Shown one piece after another: positions 12,883 to 24,609 of a stretch of 64,000 nucleotides of DNA. The position numbers and the translations under genes were made by a program. Position 1 is the first letter of the stretch; each line of letters begins with the position of its first letter. This stretch comes from Aquilaria yunnanensis (Eukaryota > Streptophyta > Magnoliopsida > Malvales > Thymelaeaceae), in assembly GCA_039654915.1 (NCBI GenBank), contig CM077599.1, positions 79,204,001-79,268,000 of the forward strand, read 5' to 3'. The notes beneath the pieces were generated by a model. The model was not told the DNA's origin. It saw nothing but the letters and a program-made list of their open reading frames with translations, and made no database searches.

Positions 12883-13787
12883 GGGTGTATTTAGTTCTAA
12901 AAATTATTTTAATTTTTCTGAAATTTTTTTTAAAGATTGGAAAATGAAAAGAACATGTGTTTAGTTTACTGATTTTTGTTTTCATTTTTCTAAGAAAATA
13001 GTTTTCCATTTTATTAAAAATTAGAAAACTTCCTTTTGCTTGTTTTCCATTTTTCAAAATTTAGAAAACATGTCTTTCAATCAAGTATCGACACCCTTCT
13101 CTCTTGCTCGAACAAAGCTCCAGCCATGACGTCTCTGATCCGATTCCTCGCTATTTAACTCCCGTCTTACTTCTCATGCCACCGTTGTCGAACAACGTCT
13201 CCCTCACTATCGCCACTGACCAACCTCCTCATCTTCATCACCAAACCAGCATTGTGGAACTCCTCTGCTGCCATGACTCCTCCGTGTCCTCAACTTCTTT
13301 GGTTTAATAGATTCCTAAATCCCCTCATTTCTCATTCAATTAAGGCAACTAATCTGGCCTCGAGGCATGAATTGATCCATTGGGAGCAACAGTAATGGAA
13401 TCAGAACTGTTTGATAACAAAATTAGTGGCGAGTGTCAAGCGCTTTGGAATGGCTGAGATAATGGTGTAGATGTAAGAGATAGAAAAGATGGGAAGCTAA
13501 ACGATAAAGAGAAAAAAGTTGGGGGCATGATTTAGATTTTGTCGTTTTCACTTTTGAAGCTCGTAGACTTGGGAAAATCTACAATTATAGTTTATAAAAT
13601 TTCTTTCAACATTCAGCTGAGGTACTGAACTTTTTTCAATGTTGTGTGTATATATGTAATCATCTTTAATTGTTTTAAAATACCTAAACATATTTTCTAA
13701 AATACAATTTAAAAAATTATACATAGAAAATGAAAACTAGAACCATAAAATGAAAATGAAAACTGTTTTCCATAACTAAACGCCACC
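12883..13787. mobile_element. PIF/Harbinger-like non-autonomous TIR element, 905 bp
   Basis: The left end reads GGGTGTATTTAGTT and the inverse of the right end reads GGTGGCGTTTAGTT, a terminal inverted repeat of the PIF/Harbinger kind. The flanking triplets CTA (12880-12882) and TTA (13788-13790) fit the family's TWA-type 3-bp target duplication with one change. Both subterminal regions are AT-rich. The centre (about 13080-13540) is more GC-rich and different in character, possibly captured DNA. There is no transposase frame. Confidence 0.65.
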
Positions 13788-14126
13788 TTAGCTTTTTCCT
13801 TTTTCCTTTTTCCTTTTTTTTTGTTCCTTATGTGACTACATTTTCTCTGTTCTTCATTTTCACTTCATGTGTACAAAAAAAAAAAAGCTTAAATTATCAC
13901 CAAAACAAAAATTATTAAAAATAGAAACTTCGTTATGAATTCCACCTCTTAATTTTTTTAATATGTAAAATCAGTAGGACAGATATCTTCACCACCTGCA
14001 TTTTAATCTCACATATGATCGAAAAAAAAAATATACAAAAATTTTACTGTAAAATGAAAAAAAAAATGGAGAAGAAGGAAATTTTTATTTTTATGAAATA
14101 TACTTTTCTAAAAATCAGCGTCTAAG

Positions 14127-14197
14127 GGTTCTATGGTGTAGTGGTTAGCACTCTGGACTTTGAATCCAACGACCTGGTTTGACTCCCGGTAGGACCT
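14127..14197 (+). tRNA. tRNA-Gln (TTG anticodon), damaged and probably a pseudogene
   Basis: The sequence folds as tRNA-Gln with anticodon TTG. The acceptor stem (ggttcta / taggacc), D-arm and anticodon loop are recognisable. Compared with the usual plant tRNA-Gln it lacks one base in the T stem, carries TTTGA where the B box should read TTCGA, and has a C-A mismatch at the base of the anticodon stem. A T run suited to Pol III termination follows directly. Its 3' half and flank recur in degraded form near 23258-23320, so it belongs to a duplicated unit. Expression and function are doubtful. Confidence 0.65.
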
Positions 14198-14199
14198 TT

Positions 14200-14985
14200 T
14201 TTTCAGCCTAAAACCAAACCCCTTTGCCTCATGAACTTTTTCAATTCAAACATTTAATTCCTCAAAACTTTTAACTTGAATCAAGTCGCTAAACTTGAGA
14301 TATTTTACAGTTTACAATTTACACCCCCGACTAATGGAAGCTTGGCTTATGCAGTAACATGTCTGAATAATGACTTTCATGATTGAAATATTGTTTTGGT
14401 TATGAGAGGACCAAAATGAAAGAAAAATAGAAATTAAAGGAGTTAAAAGATATTTCTCTCACATAAAGCGAATGGTTGATGTCCCCATCGCCTTAAAGAA
14501 TGACAATTTTTCACAAGATCAATTTCAAGCAACCAATTCTCCACGAATGGTAACAATACAAAGAGACCTGGCTCTCTCAACTTCATAATCCGGGTTGGAA
14601 CCTCCTTTTTTCTATTTTTCTTAACCCTTAACACCCTTAACAATGCCTATTTTTTCGTGACTTGGGAGACATTAAAACTCTTGACTTTCCTTATATCCAT
14701 TTGACCCTTTAGTCACTAGGGAAAGGGTTCGCAGTCTCATTCCACTTTGAGTTTCAACTCTTGAAATGAACTGAGAAGCACAATTGCACATTCAATTGAG
14801 TTATGAATTTAATAAAAAAACTACATTCAAGTCCTTCATTTTTATTTTCTATTTCAATTCAGTCCTCTGAGAACCAAAATCTCCATTTTATGTTGAAACT
14901 AGTCACATCACATGATCTCATGTGACTTATTTAAATGGTTGGGGGAAAGTGTCTCAAATTGTAACATTTGAGTAGTGGGTTATAA
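14200..14985. repeat. Dispersed TIR-like repeat, copy 1 (about 0.8 kb)
   Basis: This block aligns with 23315-24580 in the same orientation. Shared segments include 'aatggaagcttgg'/'aatgaaagcttga', the 'aagatcaatttcaagcaac' region, and 'ttgaaactagtcacat' near the right end. The two ends are imperfect inverted repeats: the left starts near 'tgcctcatgaacttttt' and the inverse of the right reads 'acccactactcaaatgtt'. This suggests a non-autonomous DNA transposon. No transposase is visible. Confidence 0.55.
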
Positions 14986-14989
14986 GAAT

Positions 14990-15930
14990 GGCAATAGAGA
15001 TTTGACCCATTGAATATCCGACTACATAGATAGGATTTTTTATATAATTAAATGGATTTAGATTGATGTGGGTTTGTTTTTATTTGTACCCGCTGGATTT
15101 AGATAGGATGCAGGTTTAGCTATACTCACATTGTATCCTACCCACATATATTTGTATTATTACATATAAGAAATTACAAAAACCTATTGAGCTTTAGCCT
15201 AACCTCTACTTGCCCCAACTCTTTTTGGGAAACCTACACTCTTCCTTCTATAATGTTAGTTTTAGCAACTGACCAATTAAGATAGTCGAATAAAATGTTC
15301 TAATACATCTTTTGGGTTTTAGAACTATAAAGATCAACTCTTAGATCAACAACTTGATTCTTATTGACACTAGGAATAGTTTATATTTATATTTCTAATG
15401 AAATATTAAAATTATTTCATTTATGTGAAAAAAAAAAAGAATTAATTTAGATCACTTTGTCGGTATAGTCTTCCCCAAATTTATGGCCAACCTAAAGCCC
15501 CAAATCCCCTCATTTCCATTTCTATTCAAAAACTCCTTCTTAATGGATTTGTCAACCATCGCTATGATATTATGCAGTCTATATGAGTTCTACCCAATCC
15601 TAGCTGCTTGAGAATAGATAAAATATAGATACTAAAATTGTAAAATTGATGGATAGTAAATAGAATATAAATTGAATATCTAATATGATAAATTTGGAAT
15701 ATATATAACATCATCTTATTAACATCATAAATTTGGAATATATATAACATCATTTTATTAACATCTTATCCATTATTATCTCTAGTAGGTCAAGATCGTT
15801 CTAAAATACAATAAGGGGTTAGCAATACCCCATTTTCATGGCTCATCCCCAAACTTTTGTTTTTTTATCAGTTAAGGACTTAAGTTTAAAAATGTAACAA
15901 AAATATAAAAAATAATTGAATCGCAATGTA
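14990..15930. other. AT-rich intergenic DNA with a short tandem duplication
   Basis: No gene is seen. A segment of about 38 bases beginning 'ataaatttggaatatatat' occurs twice head to tail at about 15689-15766. Near 14990-15150 there is text resembling the hAT-like MITE at the right end of the window (degenerate 'gacccattgaatatccg'), without recognisable ends. Confidence 0.5.
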
Positions 15931-15934
15931 ACCT

Positions 15935-18240
15935 GAACAGCAAGTTACAGGTTATGCAATATGTAATTCAGGTTAAATGGTAGGAAATTTAGGTTAAGTG
16001 GTATTAAATTCAAGTTAAATGGTATTAGATTCAGGTTTATGTTATATTAAATTCAAGTGGTATGAGAATCAAGTTGATGTGGTATGAGGTTGAGGTTTAT
16101 GTGGTATGAGATTTAGGTTGCGTGGTATGCGATTCAATTTATGTGGTATATATATGGTATTAGATTTAGGTTGTTGTGGTATAAGACTCAAGTTAAGTGG
16201 TATGAGATTCAGGTTCATGTGGTATGAGATTCAGGTTAAATGGTATGTGATTTAGGTTAAACGGTATGAAATTCAGGTTATTGTGGTATGAGATTCAGGT
16301 TATTGTGATATAGGATTCAGGTTAAGTGGTATGAGACTCAGGTTCTTATCGTATAAGATTCTGATTGTTATGGTATGAGATTCGGGTTGTTGTGGTATGA
16401 GATTCAGGTTCACGTGGTATGATATTCAGGTTAATTGGTATAAGATTCAAGTTAAATAGTATAAAATTTAGGCTTTTGCAATATGATATTCAGGTTGTTA
16501 TGGTATAGGATTTAGGTTAAGTGGTATGAGAGTCAAGTTCTTGTGGTATGAGATTCTGGTTGTTGTGGTATGAGATTTAGGTTAAATGGTATGTGATTCA
16601 GGTTAAATGGTATGAGATTTAGGTACTTGTGGTATAAGATTTAGGTTCAGTCGTATGAAATTCATGTTTTTATGGTATAAGATTCTAGTTGTTGAGGTAT
16701 ATGATTCAGGTAAATGGTATGACATTCAGATTAATTGGTATGAGATCCAGGTTAAATGGTATAAGATTTAGGTTGTTGTGGTATAGGATTCAAGTTAAAT
16801 GGCATGAGATTCAGATTCTTATGATATGAGATTCTGGTTGTTGTGGTGTGTGATTTAGGTTAAGTAGTATGAGATTCAGATTCACGTGTTATGAGATTTA
16901 GGTTAAATGGTATGAGATTCGGGTTAAATGATATGAGATTCAAATTCTTGTGGCATGAGATTCAGGTTGTTGTGATATAGGATTCTAGTTAAGTGGTATA
17001 AAATTCAGGTTCTTGTGATATAAGATTCTGTTCATTGTGGTATGAGATTAAAGTTAAGTGGTAAGATATTCAAGTTCATGTGGTATCAGATTAAGGTTAA
17101 ATGGTATAAGATTCAGGTTAAATGGTATGAAATTCAGGTTAAGTGGTGTGAGATTCAGGTTCTTATGGTATAAGATTCAGGTTATTGTGGTGTAGAATTC
17201 AGGTTAAGTAGTATGAAATTCAAGTTCTTGTGGTATAAGATTCTGGTTGTTGTGGTATGAGATTCAGGTAAAATAGCATGATATTCAGGTTAATTAGTAT
17301 GAGATTCAGGTTAAATGGTATGACATTCAGGTTGTTGTGGTATAGGATTTTGGTTAAATGACATGAGATTCAGGTTCTTGTGGTATAAGATTCTAGTTGT
17401 TGTAATACGAGATTCAAGTTAAATGGTATGAGATTCAGGTTCACGTGGCATCAAATTCAGGTTAAATGGTATGAGATTTAGATTAAATGGTATGGAATTT
17501 AGGTTATTGTGTTATAAGATTAAGGTTAAGTGGTATGAGATTTGGGTTTATGTGGTATGAGATTTAAGTTAAATGGTATGATATTTAGGTTAATTGGTAT
17601 GAGATTCAGGTTAAATGATATGAAATTCAAGTTCTTGTGGTATGAGATTCAAATTATTGTGGTATAGGATTCAGCTTAAGTAGTATGTGATTCAAATTAA
17701 ATGACATAAGATTCAAGTTCTTGTGGTATGAGATTTTGGTTGTTGTGGTATGGGATTTAGGTTGTTGTAGTATGAGATTTAGGTTAAGTGGTATGAGATC
17801 CAAGTTCAATTGGTATGAGATTCAACTTAAATGGTATGTGATTCAAGTTCTTGTGGTATGAGATTTAGGTTGTTATAGTATAGGATTCAGGTTAAGTGAT
17901 ATGAAATTTAGGTTAAGTGGTATAAGATTCAGGTCTAAGTGGTATAAGATTCAAGTTGTTGTGGTATGAGATTCAGGTTAAATGGTATGAGATTTAAGTT
18001 CATGCGATATGAGATTCAGATTCATGTGGTATGAGATTCTAGCTGTTGTGGTATGAGATTCAAGTTAAGTGATATGAGATTCAAATTTACATGATAACAG
18101 ATTCAAGTTAAGTGGTATCATATTTAGATTAAAGTGGTATCAAATTGAGGTTCAACTAGTCAAATTTAGGCTATGTTGCATCAGATTTAGGTTTAACTTG
18201 TATCAAATGCAGGTTATGTGGTATCAAATTCAATGTTAGG
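15935..18240 (+). repeat. Minisatellite of 21-22 bp units, about 2.3 kb
   Basis: A long head-to-tail array with the core TGGTATGAGATTCAGGTT followed by variable 3-4 base tails (AAA, AAG, AAT, CTTG, GTTG, CATG). Units are 21 or 22 bases and roughly 100 copies are present, many with single-base changes. Unit types recur in a loose order: a variant with ATTCTGGTTGTTG and one with TATAGGATTC reappear every ~130-200 bases. The array passes directly into telomere-like repeats at the right end. No reading frame runs through it. Confidence 0.9.
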
Positions 18241-18880
18241 CTTTAGGTTTAGGGGTTAGGATTAAGGTTAGGTTTAGAGTTATGGATTAGGGTTAGTGTT
18301 TGTGTTAGGCTTGAGGTTTAGGCGTATGGATTAGGGTTAGGGTTAGAGTTAGAGTTATGTTTAAGGATTTAGGATTAGGGTTAGTTTTTGGTTTAGGGTT
18401 TATGGTTATGGTTTGAGTTAGAGTTATGTTTAGGGATTTAAGGTTATGGTTAGTAATTGGTTTAGGGTTTAGGATTAGGATTAGAGTTAGGGTTATTTTT
18501 TTTTTTTTTTTTGGTTTAAGGCTTAAGGTTTAGAATTAGGGATTAGAATAAGAGTTAGGGTTAGTTTTTTGGGTTTTTGGATTTAAGGTATAGGGTTAAG
18601 GATTAGGGATTAGGGTTTAGGATTAGATATTAGGGATGAAGGTTAGGTTAAGGTTTAGGGAATATGGTTATGGTTAGGGTTAAGGAATAGGGTTTAGGGT
18701 TAGAGTTTAGGGTTAAGGGGATAGGATTAGGATTATGTTTAAGGGAAGGGATTTAATGTTAGGGTTTAGGATTAGGGATTAAGGTTTACGGTTAGGGTTT
18801 AGAATTAAGGTTTAGGGTTTAAGGTTATTGATTAGGAGTTAGAGTTAGGGATTAGGGTTAGGAGTTAGAATTAAGATAGA
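18240..18880 (+). repeat. Degenerate interstitial telomere-type repeats
   Basis: Repeated GGGTTTAG, GGGTTAG and AGGGTTAGGGTTAG words, interspersed with variants, form a decayed array of the plant telomere repeat (TTTAGGG) on the plus strand. It follows the minisatellite without a break. A poly-T run of about 20 bases lies near 18500. The degeneracy indicates an old interstitial array rather than a functional chromosome end. Confidence 0.8.
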
Positions 18881-20080
18881 AATTGACCTGATTTGTATTA
18901 AACTCGAATAAAAAAATCTAAATGTAAAATCTACTTAATCCAAAATCAACATGAAACTAAAAATCTAAACTTGACCTAATTAAATTACAATTGTTATTAT
19001 AATTTGGCCTAATCACCCTAGGGGCTCCTTAGCTTGTTTGATTCATATGAGTTAGTCCATTAACTTAGACTTAGTCTTTGTTGGTCATCTAACTTTACAA
19101 CTTATCACGAGTTAGTCCAACCACCTAATTTTCTATAATACTGTTATCCTTTCTTAAATGTTAAATAGCATTAGGGACTAAAATATACAGTAAGAGAAAT
19201 AACATGGATTCCTAGAGCATTTTTTTTTCCATCGGGAGGTGTATTTCACTTTTTCTTTTAATTTTTTTTAATGTTTTTGCTTAAAATATGTGCATGTTTT
19301 TTCTTTCCAAAAATCAAATACATAATTGTTCATCGGTACTAGTTAATTGTTTGTCAAAATAATTAGAATATATGATTCAGGCAATTTTTTTTCTTATTAT
19401 CTTTTATAGTAGTAGTAGTAGTAGTAATAGTAGTAGTAGTAATAATAAAAATAATAATAATAATTAGAAATATGTATTCAGTAAAAATAATTATATTTAA
19501 TGATATTGAATTTATTAAATGTAATCATCACATATATAACTAAATATTTGGAAACCAATAAATCATTTCTCTTTAGGCCCAAAAAGTATAATTATTAACT
19601 AATGATATGAATAATGTATATAATTATATAAAATAAATATTACTCCATATATCTAGATTATTTTCACCATTTGAAAATAGTACATAAATTAAGAAAGATG
19701 AAATAAAATTCTGGGTTATTTTCACCTTTTTATTTTACTTTTTCCAAAAAATAAAAAATAAAAATAAAACTTGAAATAATTTTTATGATGTTATTAAATT
19801 TCAATGAATTTATCTTTTTTAATGTTTAAAAAATAAAAATTCATAAAAAAATTAATAGCATCATAGAAATATTACAACCAATGGTCAAATAAAATTTTAT
19901 TCAAATTTATTTCTAAAAAATTGCCAAATCAATATCTTCAAAATCCTAAACCAACCATCAAATACAATTATATCATGAAATAAAAGGCAGCAAAAAATAT
20001 TCTTCATAAAACAACCATATGGGTAGCTAAATACAAGTAGAAAACCTAAATCTATGCTAACAAAATTGAAAAACCAGGAC
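18881..20080. other. AT-rich spacer between telomere-like blocks, with a TAG microsatellite
   Basis: No gene is seen. A (TAG)n/(TAA)n microsatellite lies at about 19408-19465. Sequence at 18920-19015 is related to 20695-20790 (shared 'aaatctact', 'aacatgaa', 'cctag'), so each telomere-like block is followed by a copy of the same flank. Confidence 0.55.
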
Positions 20081-20084
20081 GAAG

Positions 20085-20430
20085 CTTAGGGTTTAAGGTT
20101 TAGGGTTAAGGGTTAGAGTTTAGGATTTAGGGTTTATAATTAAGATTTAAGATTTAAATTTTGGCGTTTAGGGTTTAGGGTTAAGATTTAGGTTTATAGT
20201 TTAGAGTTTAGGGTTTAGTTTTAATGTTAGGGCTTAGTGTTAGGTTTAGGTTTATATATTAAGGTAAGGTTTTTAGGGTTAGGGTTAAGTTTAGGATCTA
20301 TGGTTAGAGTTTAGCTTTATAGTTTAGAGTCACATTTTTAAGTTTTAGGATTATGTTAAAGTTATATTAGGGTTAAATTTTTATTTAGTATTTTTTTTTA
20401 CATTACATTAAGGGTTTATGGTTTAGAGTT
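20085..20430 (+). repeat. Second block of degenerate telomere-type repeats
   Basis: GGGTTTAGGGTT, AGGGTTTA and related words are dense here, on the same strand as the first block. The block is shorter and more decayed, and shares its right-hand flank with the first. Confidence 0.7.
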
Positions 20431-20439
20431 GGTTTGAAT

Positions 20440-21720
20440 TATTTTATCTATTTATTTTAAATGTTTTTTTTCTTTTAGTGTGACCATTATATTTGAACTA
20501 CTAGTGTAGCATCTGCACTATATTAGGAACATTCATATTTAGTAAGTCTATGTTAGGAACATCCATATTTAATAAATCTATGTTTAGGTTCTTCCAAACA
20601 AGTAACTTCCATATTCACTAATTAAGTTTAAAGATTTAGTCATTTCAGCTTATGCACTAACAACATGATTAAACATGAATGCTAAAAATATGAAATTGAA
20701 ATCTACTTTACCCGAAATAAACATGAACCCAAAATCCCGAACCTGAATTCTATTTAACCCGAAATTAATTGTCCTAGGCTAATTGGAAATCTTGTATAAT
20801 ATATGAGATTAATTAGATTTGAACAAAATAAACCTACCTTGATAGTTTACCAAGTCCTATAAAACAATTTACTTTCAGATTTATTAAATATTTTAGCGCC
20901 TTAATTACAAGTGTTGCAAACATGTAAGCCTTTTGAACACAAACAAACTAACATAGAAATAGGCTTATGGTTACTAATCCACATGTCCATATTTCTTTTA
21001 AAATAACTATAAATATATTAAAAAAGAGTATTAAAAAATTAAGCATTTACTTACCTTCAAAAATAGAATATATTAATACGTTGCGATAACTGTTTCTTTT
21101 TGTGAAGATTGTTGCTAATAAAACATGACTTAAATTACATAACTAGATTAAATCTATAATTCAAAATTTCATGTTAGTATTTGATTCATTTCATGACTTA
21201 AATTAAAATAAAATAAAAGCAGTATGAAAATGAATAACTAAATAATGTTGTCAGTGACTGAACCATAAAATAGAGAGGAGATAGGGTCAAAAACGAACAA
21301 ACGTGTAAAAATTAGGACTATGCAGCAGTTTGACCAATGAGTCAAATGGAATGGCAGATGGTCGCGATCGGGTTTGTCCCGATTCTCACAGACGATGGCT
21401 GCGAATGAGCGTACGGCTACTTGGGTTGTGTTCGATGGTGGCCGGTGACTATATCCCAACGAATGGACAACGGCGACCTCCCAGAAGATGGTGAATTTTG
21501 AAGAAGTCACCAGTTAAAGGCTTTAACCTATTGTCTGTGCTTGATCTTCACTAGTTTGGGCCTGGATGGTAAAATATAAAATCTAAATCTCTATTTCGTA
21601 AAAAAAGAAAAATGTAGGAGTTGATGAGTAGTTAAACAAAATCTGTCTTTTTCAATCGAACGGTGGAGATTGGGTTATATCCATACACCCCCTTGGAGGC
21701 ATATTCAATCGAACGGGGCG
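20440..21720. other. Intergenic DNA upstream of the DCI1 pair
   Basis: AT-rich sequence to about 21230. At 21238-21510 a more GC-rich patch has an open 90-codon frame on the minus strand and a shorter one on the plus strand. Neither resembles a known protein and no exon structure is convincing, so I do not call a gene. Confidence 0.45.
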
Positions 21721-21862
21721 TTTCAGTGGGTAAAAGGTACGGGTTAGATAACTTTGAGGGACACACGACACGAGTGGTTGACCTTTCTTGGTCAATTTTA
21801 TCATTTTCCTCTCGATTTATCATTTCAATTCGCTGCTCGTTTCATTTCTATTCCATCTTGCA

Positions 21863-22842
21863 ATGGAGAAATTCAAAACCCTAGAAATCCACCAGAAGTC
21901 CTCCAACTCCAAAGTGTTCCATCTCCTCTTGAATCGCCCCTCCGTTAGCAACGCCCTCTCCCTCGAATTTTTCACCGAATTCCCCAAAGCCCTTCTCTCC
22001 CTCGATCAAAACCCACAAGTCGCCGTCATCATCCTCTCAGGCGCCGGCGACAACTTCTGCTCCGGAATCGACCTCAAGTCCCTCGCCGCAGTCACCGGCG
22101 ATGTTTCTGGTGATCGCGGCCGCTTAGGAGAGCGTCTTCGACGGAAAATCATTGCTATGCAGGACGCAGTTTCCGCCATCGAGCGGTGCCGGAAGCCCGT
22201 CATCGCCGCGATCCACGGCGCGTGCATCGGCGGCGGTGTGGACATAGCTACCGCCTGCGACATCAGGTATTGTTCGACGAACGCGTCCTTCTCTGTGAAG
22301 GAAGTCGACTTGGCGATCACCGCGGATCTCGGGACGCTCCAGAGACTCCCTGCGATCGTCGGCTACGGGAGAGCGATGGAACTGGCGTTGACGGGTCGGA
22401 GGTTTTCAGGTAGCGAAGCAAAGGAGCTCGGTCTCGTTTCCCGGGTTTTCGGGTCCAAAGCCGATCTGGATGCGGGCGTCACCGTTATCGCTGAGGGTAA
22501 GTTAGATTACCATTTCACTTATGGACACCGTTTGGTATCTCTACTTAGACGTTAGAGTTGAAAAAAATCAAAGTTAAAATTCAATCACATGACTTTGGTA
22601 TTCTAATTGTTGGATATAAGAGGCTGAGATGGATGTGGGCTAAAATGGCAGAAATAAGTGGGAAGTCGCCGCTGGCCGTGACGGGGACGAAGGCGGTGAT
22701 GCTAAAGAGCAGGGAGATGAGCGTGGAGCAAGGGCTGGACTACGTTGCGACATGGAATTCCTCAATGCTGTTGTCGGATGATCTGCAAGAAGCTGTCTCT
22801 GCCTTTCTCAACAAAAGAAAACCCCTTTTCGCTAGGCTTTAA
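21863..22842 (+). CDS. DCI1: Delta(3,5)-delta(2,4)-dienoyl-CoA isomerase, peroxisomal, copy 1 (274 aa)
   Basis: This enoyl-CoA hydratase/isomerase (crotonase) family enzyme would move double bonds in dienoyl-CoA intermediates during peroxisomal beta-oxidation of unsaturated fatty acids. Two exons are supported, 21863-22496 and 22652-22842, joined across a 155-base GT-AG intron; 825 coding bases. The crotonase core has FCSGIDL (residues 65-71) and GACIGGGVD (119-127). The three acidic residues known from rat dienoyl-CoA isomerase are present as Asp127, Glu147 (KEVDLA) and Asp155 (ADLGTLQRL). The C-terminus is Ala-Arg-Leu, a plausible PTS1 peroxisomal signal. The sequence matches the AtDCI1 type along its length. 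The promoter lacks the TATA box seen in copy 2. The acceptor at 22651 is inferred from the matching exon length in copy 2. Confidence 0.9.
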
Positions 22843-23250
22843 ACCTTCAGCTCAGAAATGGAGCCAGCAGTGGTGGTTAACAATTGGCTCAGGTTAGTAA
22901 TGGCTTAGCCCACAAGTTTAATGCTGTCCAAATAAATCAAGAGCCTAAATTCATATTCTATTGGTTGTACAAGTTTCTCACTTTAATGGCATTTTTAAAG
23001 ATTTTCTTATAAAAAATATATTTTTTTCTCATTATATTATACATTCACGCAAATTTATGCGGTTTAGTAGTATTTAATATTTACACACACACACACACAT
23101 ACCAGCTCTTCTTTCTAAATATTCGAGGTGAGCCACTACGCTACCGGCAGCTACCTCTGCCACGTAGTTCATGATGTTTATTTTACCTTCAACTTGCAAC
23201 CTGACAATACGTATGAATGAAACTAAAAAAAAAAGAAAAAAAAAGAAAAA
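22843..23250. other. 3' flank of DCI1 copy 1, with an (AC)n run
   Basis: This contains the presumed 3' UTR (segments are shared with the region after copy 2), a short (AC)n microsatellite near 23082-23098 and poly-A-rich sequence near 23225-23250. No other feature is seen. Confidence 0.5.
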
Positions 23251-23254
23251 CAGA

Positions 23255-24585
23255 AATGTGACCTTACGAATCCAGTCACCGACCTTTCAACTCCCGCTAT
23301 GACCTTTTCCTCTACCTAAAATCCCCTTTTGCCCCCCATCAACTTTTCCATTTCAGACATTTAACTTCTCAAACTTTAACCTGGATCGGATTACCCCTCC
23401 AACTTTGTAAAGTGGGATATTTCACACCCTTAACTAATGAAAGCTTGAAATGAGCAATAACATGTCCGGCTTTCACAATAGAAATGTTGTTTTGATTATA
23501 ATAGGACGGAAGTGAAATAAAATAGAAAGGGAAGGAGCTATAATTTCACAACTAACGCTAGAGGTAATGCTCCTCAATGGATCAATTTCAAGCAACTCAA
23601 TTTTTTCAAGCAAACTTTCACACATGATTCTGGAACTGCTCTAGAAGAAAACTATGGACAAGGTTTGTCTGGAGATTCACGTCGAGGGACTAGGCTAGGC
23701 GTAAAGCACCATTAGGAATCTCACCATTCCGTGGCTAAGGTAGTGCTTAGTTGTGGAAAATTTTTCAATTTATTTTTCTAAATTTTCTTTGATAACATTT
23801 TGAGTGTATAGCTTTATTTAAAGGATGTTTAAAACCTTATTTTCTGAACTTTGGAAAACTCATCTATTAAAATGAAAAACTTTTTAAATAAAATTTTCTA
23901 TTTTATAACCTGAATTTTATAAAGTTTAGAAAACAAAATTCTCCACATTCTTAAAATGCTACATACTCGAACATTTATGAAAAAGGAAAAAAAAAGAAAA
24001 ATTTTGCACATAACATCACCTAATGTTCAAAGAGATGATATTTGTTAGAAACATTTAGCTTTGACAGTGACCAAATTGATGAAGATGAATTAAGAGTTTT
24101 GATGTGGAAGCTGGCTTGGAGGCCTCTGTAGCAACCAGGCTAAGAATCAGAGACAAATTTCCTCTTTGGTTTCATTCAATTCAAAAAAAATTTAGAAATT
24201 CAAATGCTTCTAGAGTGATAATATTTACTGGAACTTAAAAAAAAAAAAAAAAGAACGAGGAAGGACAACTGGAGCATTCTTCATTTCAACTTCAAGCCTT
24301 GAATCCATCCTATACCCATTAACATTGGGGGTGTCCTTCAATTTCAACTCTCGAAGTCGATTGAGAAACACGATTGCACTTAAAATTTGTTAATGAATTC
24401 AATGAGAAATTTATATTCAAGTCTTTCGTTTTTATTTTCTATCTCATTTCGGCATTCTAAGAACCAAACTTCATTTTTATGATGAAACTAGTCACATGAT
24501 CACACATGACTTATTTTAAATAGTTGAAGTTGAAGGGGAGGAGGGAGTGTCCCGAATTTGTAAAGTTTGAGGGGTGGGGCAGTCC
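23255..24585. repeat. Dispersed TIR-like repeat, copy 2, with tRNA-Gln-like remnant and nested insertion
   Basis: This is the second copy of the repeat at 14127-14985. Its left end keeps traces of the tRNA-Gln 3' half ('gaatcca', 'cgacct', 'actcccg', 'gacctttt'), then the same body. It is longer because other DNA lies inside it, including a small TIR element at about 23740-23968. The outer ends are inverted: 'tgccccccatcaacttttcc' on the left and the inverse 'tgccccacccctcaaacttt' on the right. It sits between the two DCI1 genes and directly upstream of the copy 2 promoter. Confidence 0.55.
23740..23968. mobile_element. Small AT-rich TIR element nested in the repeat
   Basis: The left end 'gtagtgcttagttgtggaaa' and the inverse of the right end 'gtagcattttaagaatgtgg' are imperfect inverted repeats. 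The AT-rich interior resembles the arms of the Harbinger-like element at 12883. It is probably a related MITE, with approximate boundaries. Confidence 0.35.
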
Positions 24586-24602
24586 TAATTTATATTTCAG
24601 TG

Positions 24603-24609
24603 TATAAAA
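24603..24609 (+). promoter_or_regulatory. TATA box of DCI1 copy 2
   Basis: TATAAAA lies about 135 bases before the start codon of copy 2, within a segment (TTTCAGTG...GTACGGGT) that is also present upstream of copy 1 at 21721-21743. There the same position reads GGTAAAA, so copy 1 has no TATA box at this place. Confidence 0.55.

Noticed and set aside
14127..14197. Functional tRNA-Gln gene
   Set aside because: It has a lost base in the T stem, a changed B box and a broken anticodon-stem pair, and it lies in a repeated unit.
15935..18240. CRISPR-like array of regularly spaced repeats
   Set aside because: There are no unique spacers. Units are head-to-tail and the genome is plant nuclear, so this is a minisatellite.
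21238..21510. 90-codon frame on the minus strand as a gene
   Set aside because: There is no family resemblance, no partner exon and no clear promoter; it is a chance frame in a GC-rich patch.
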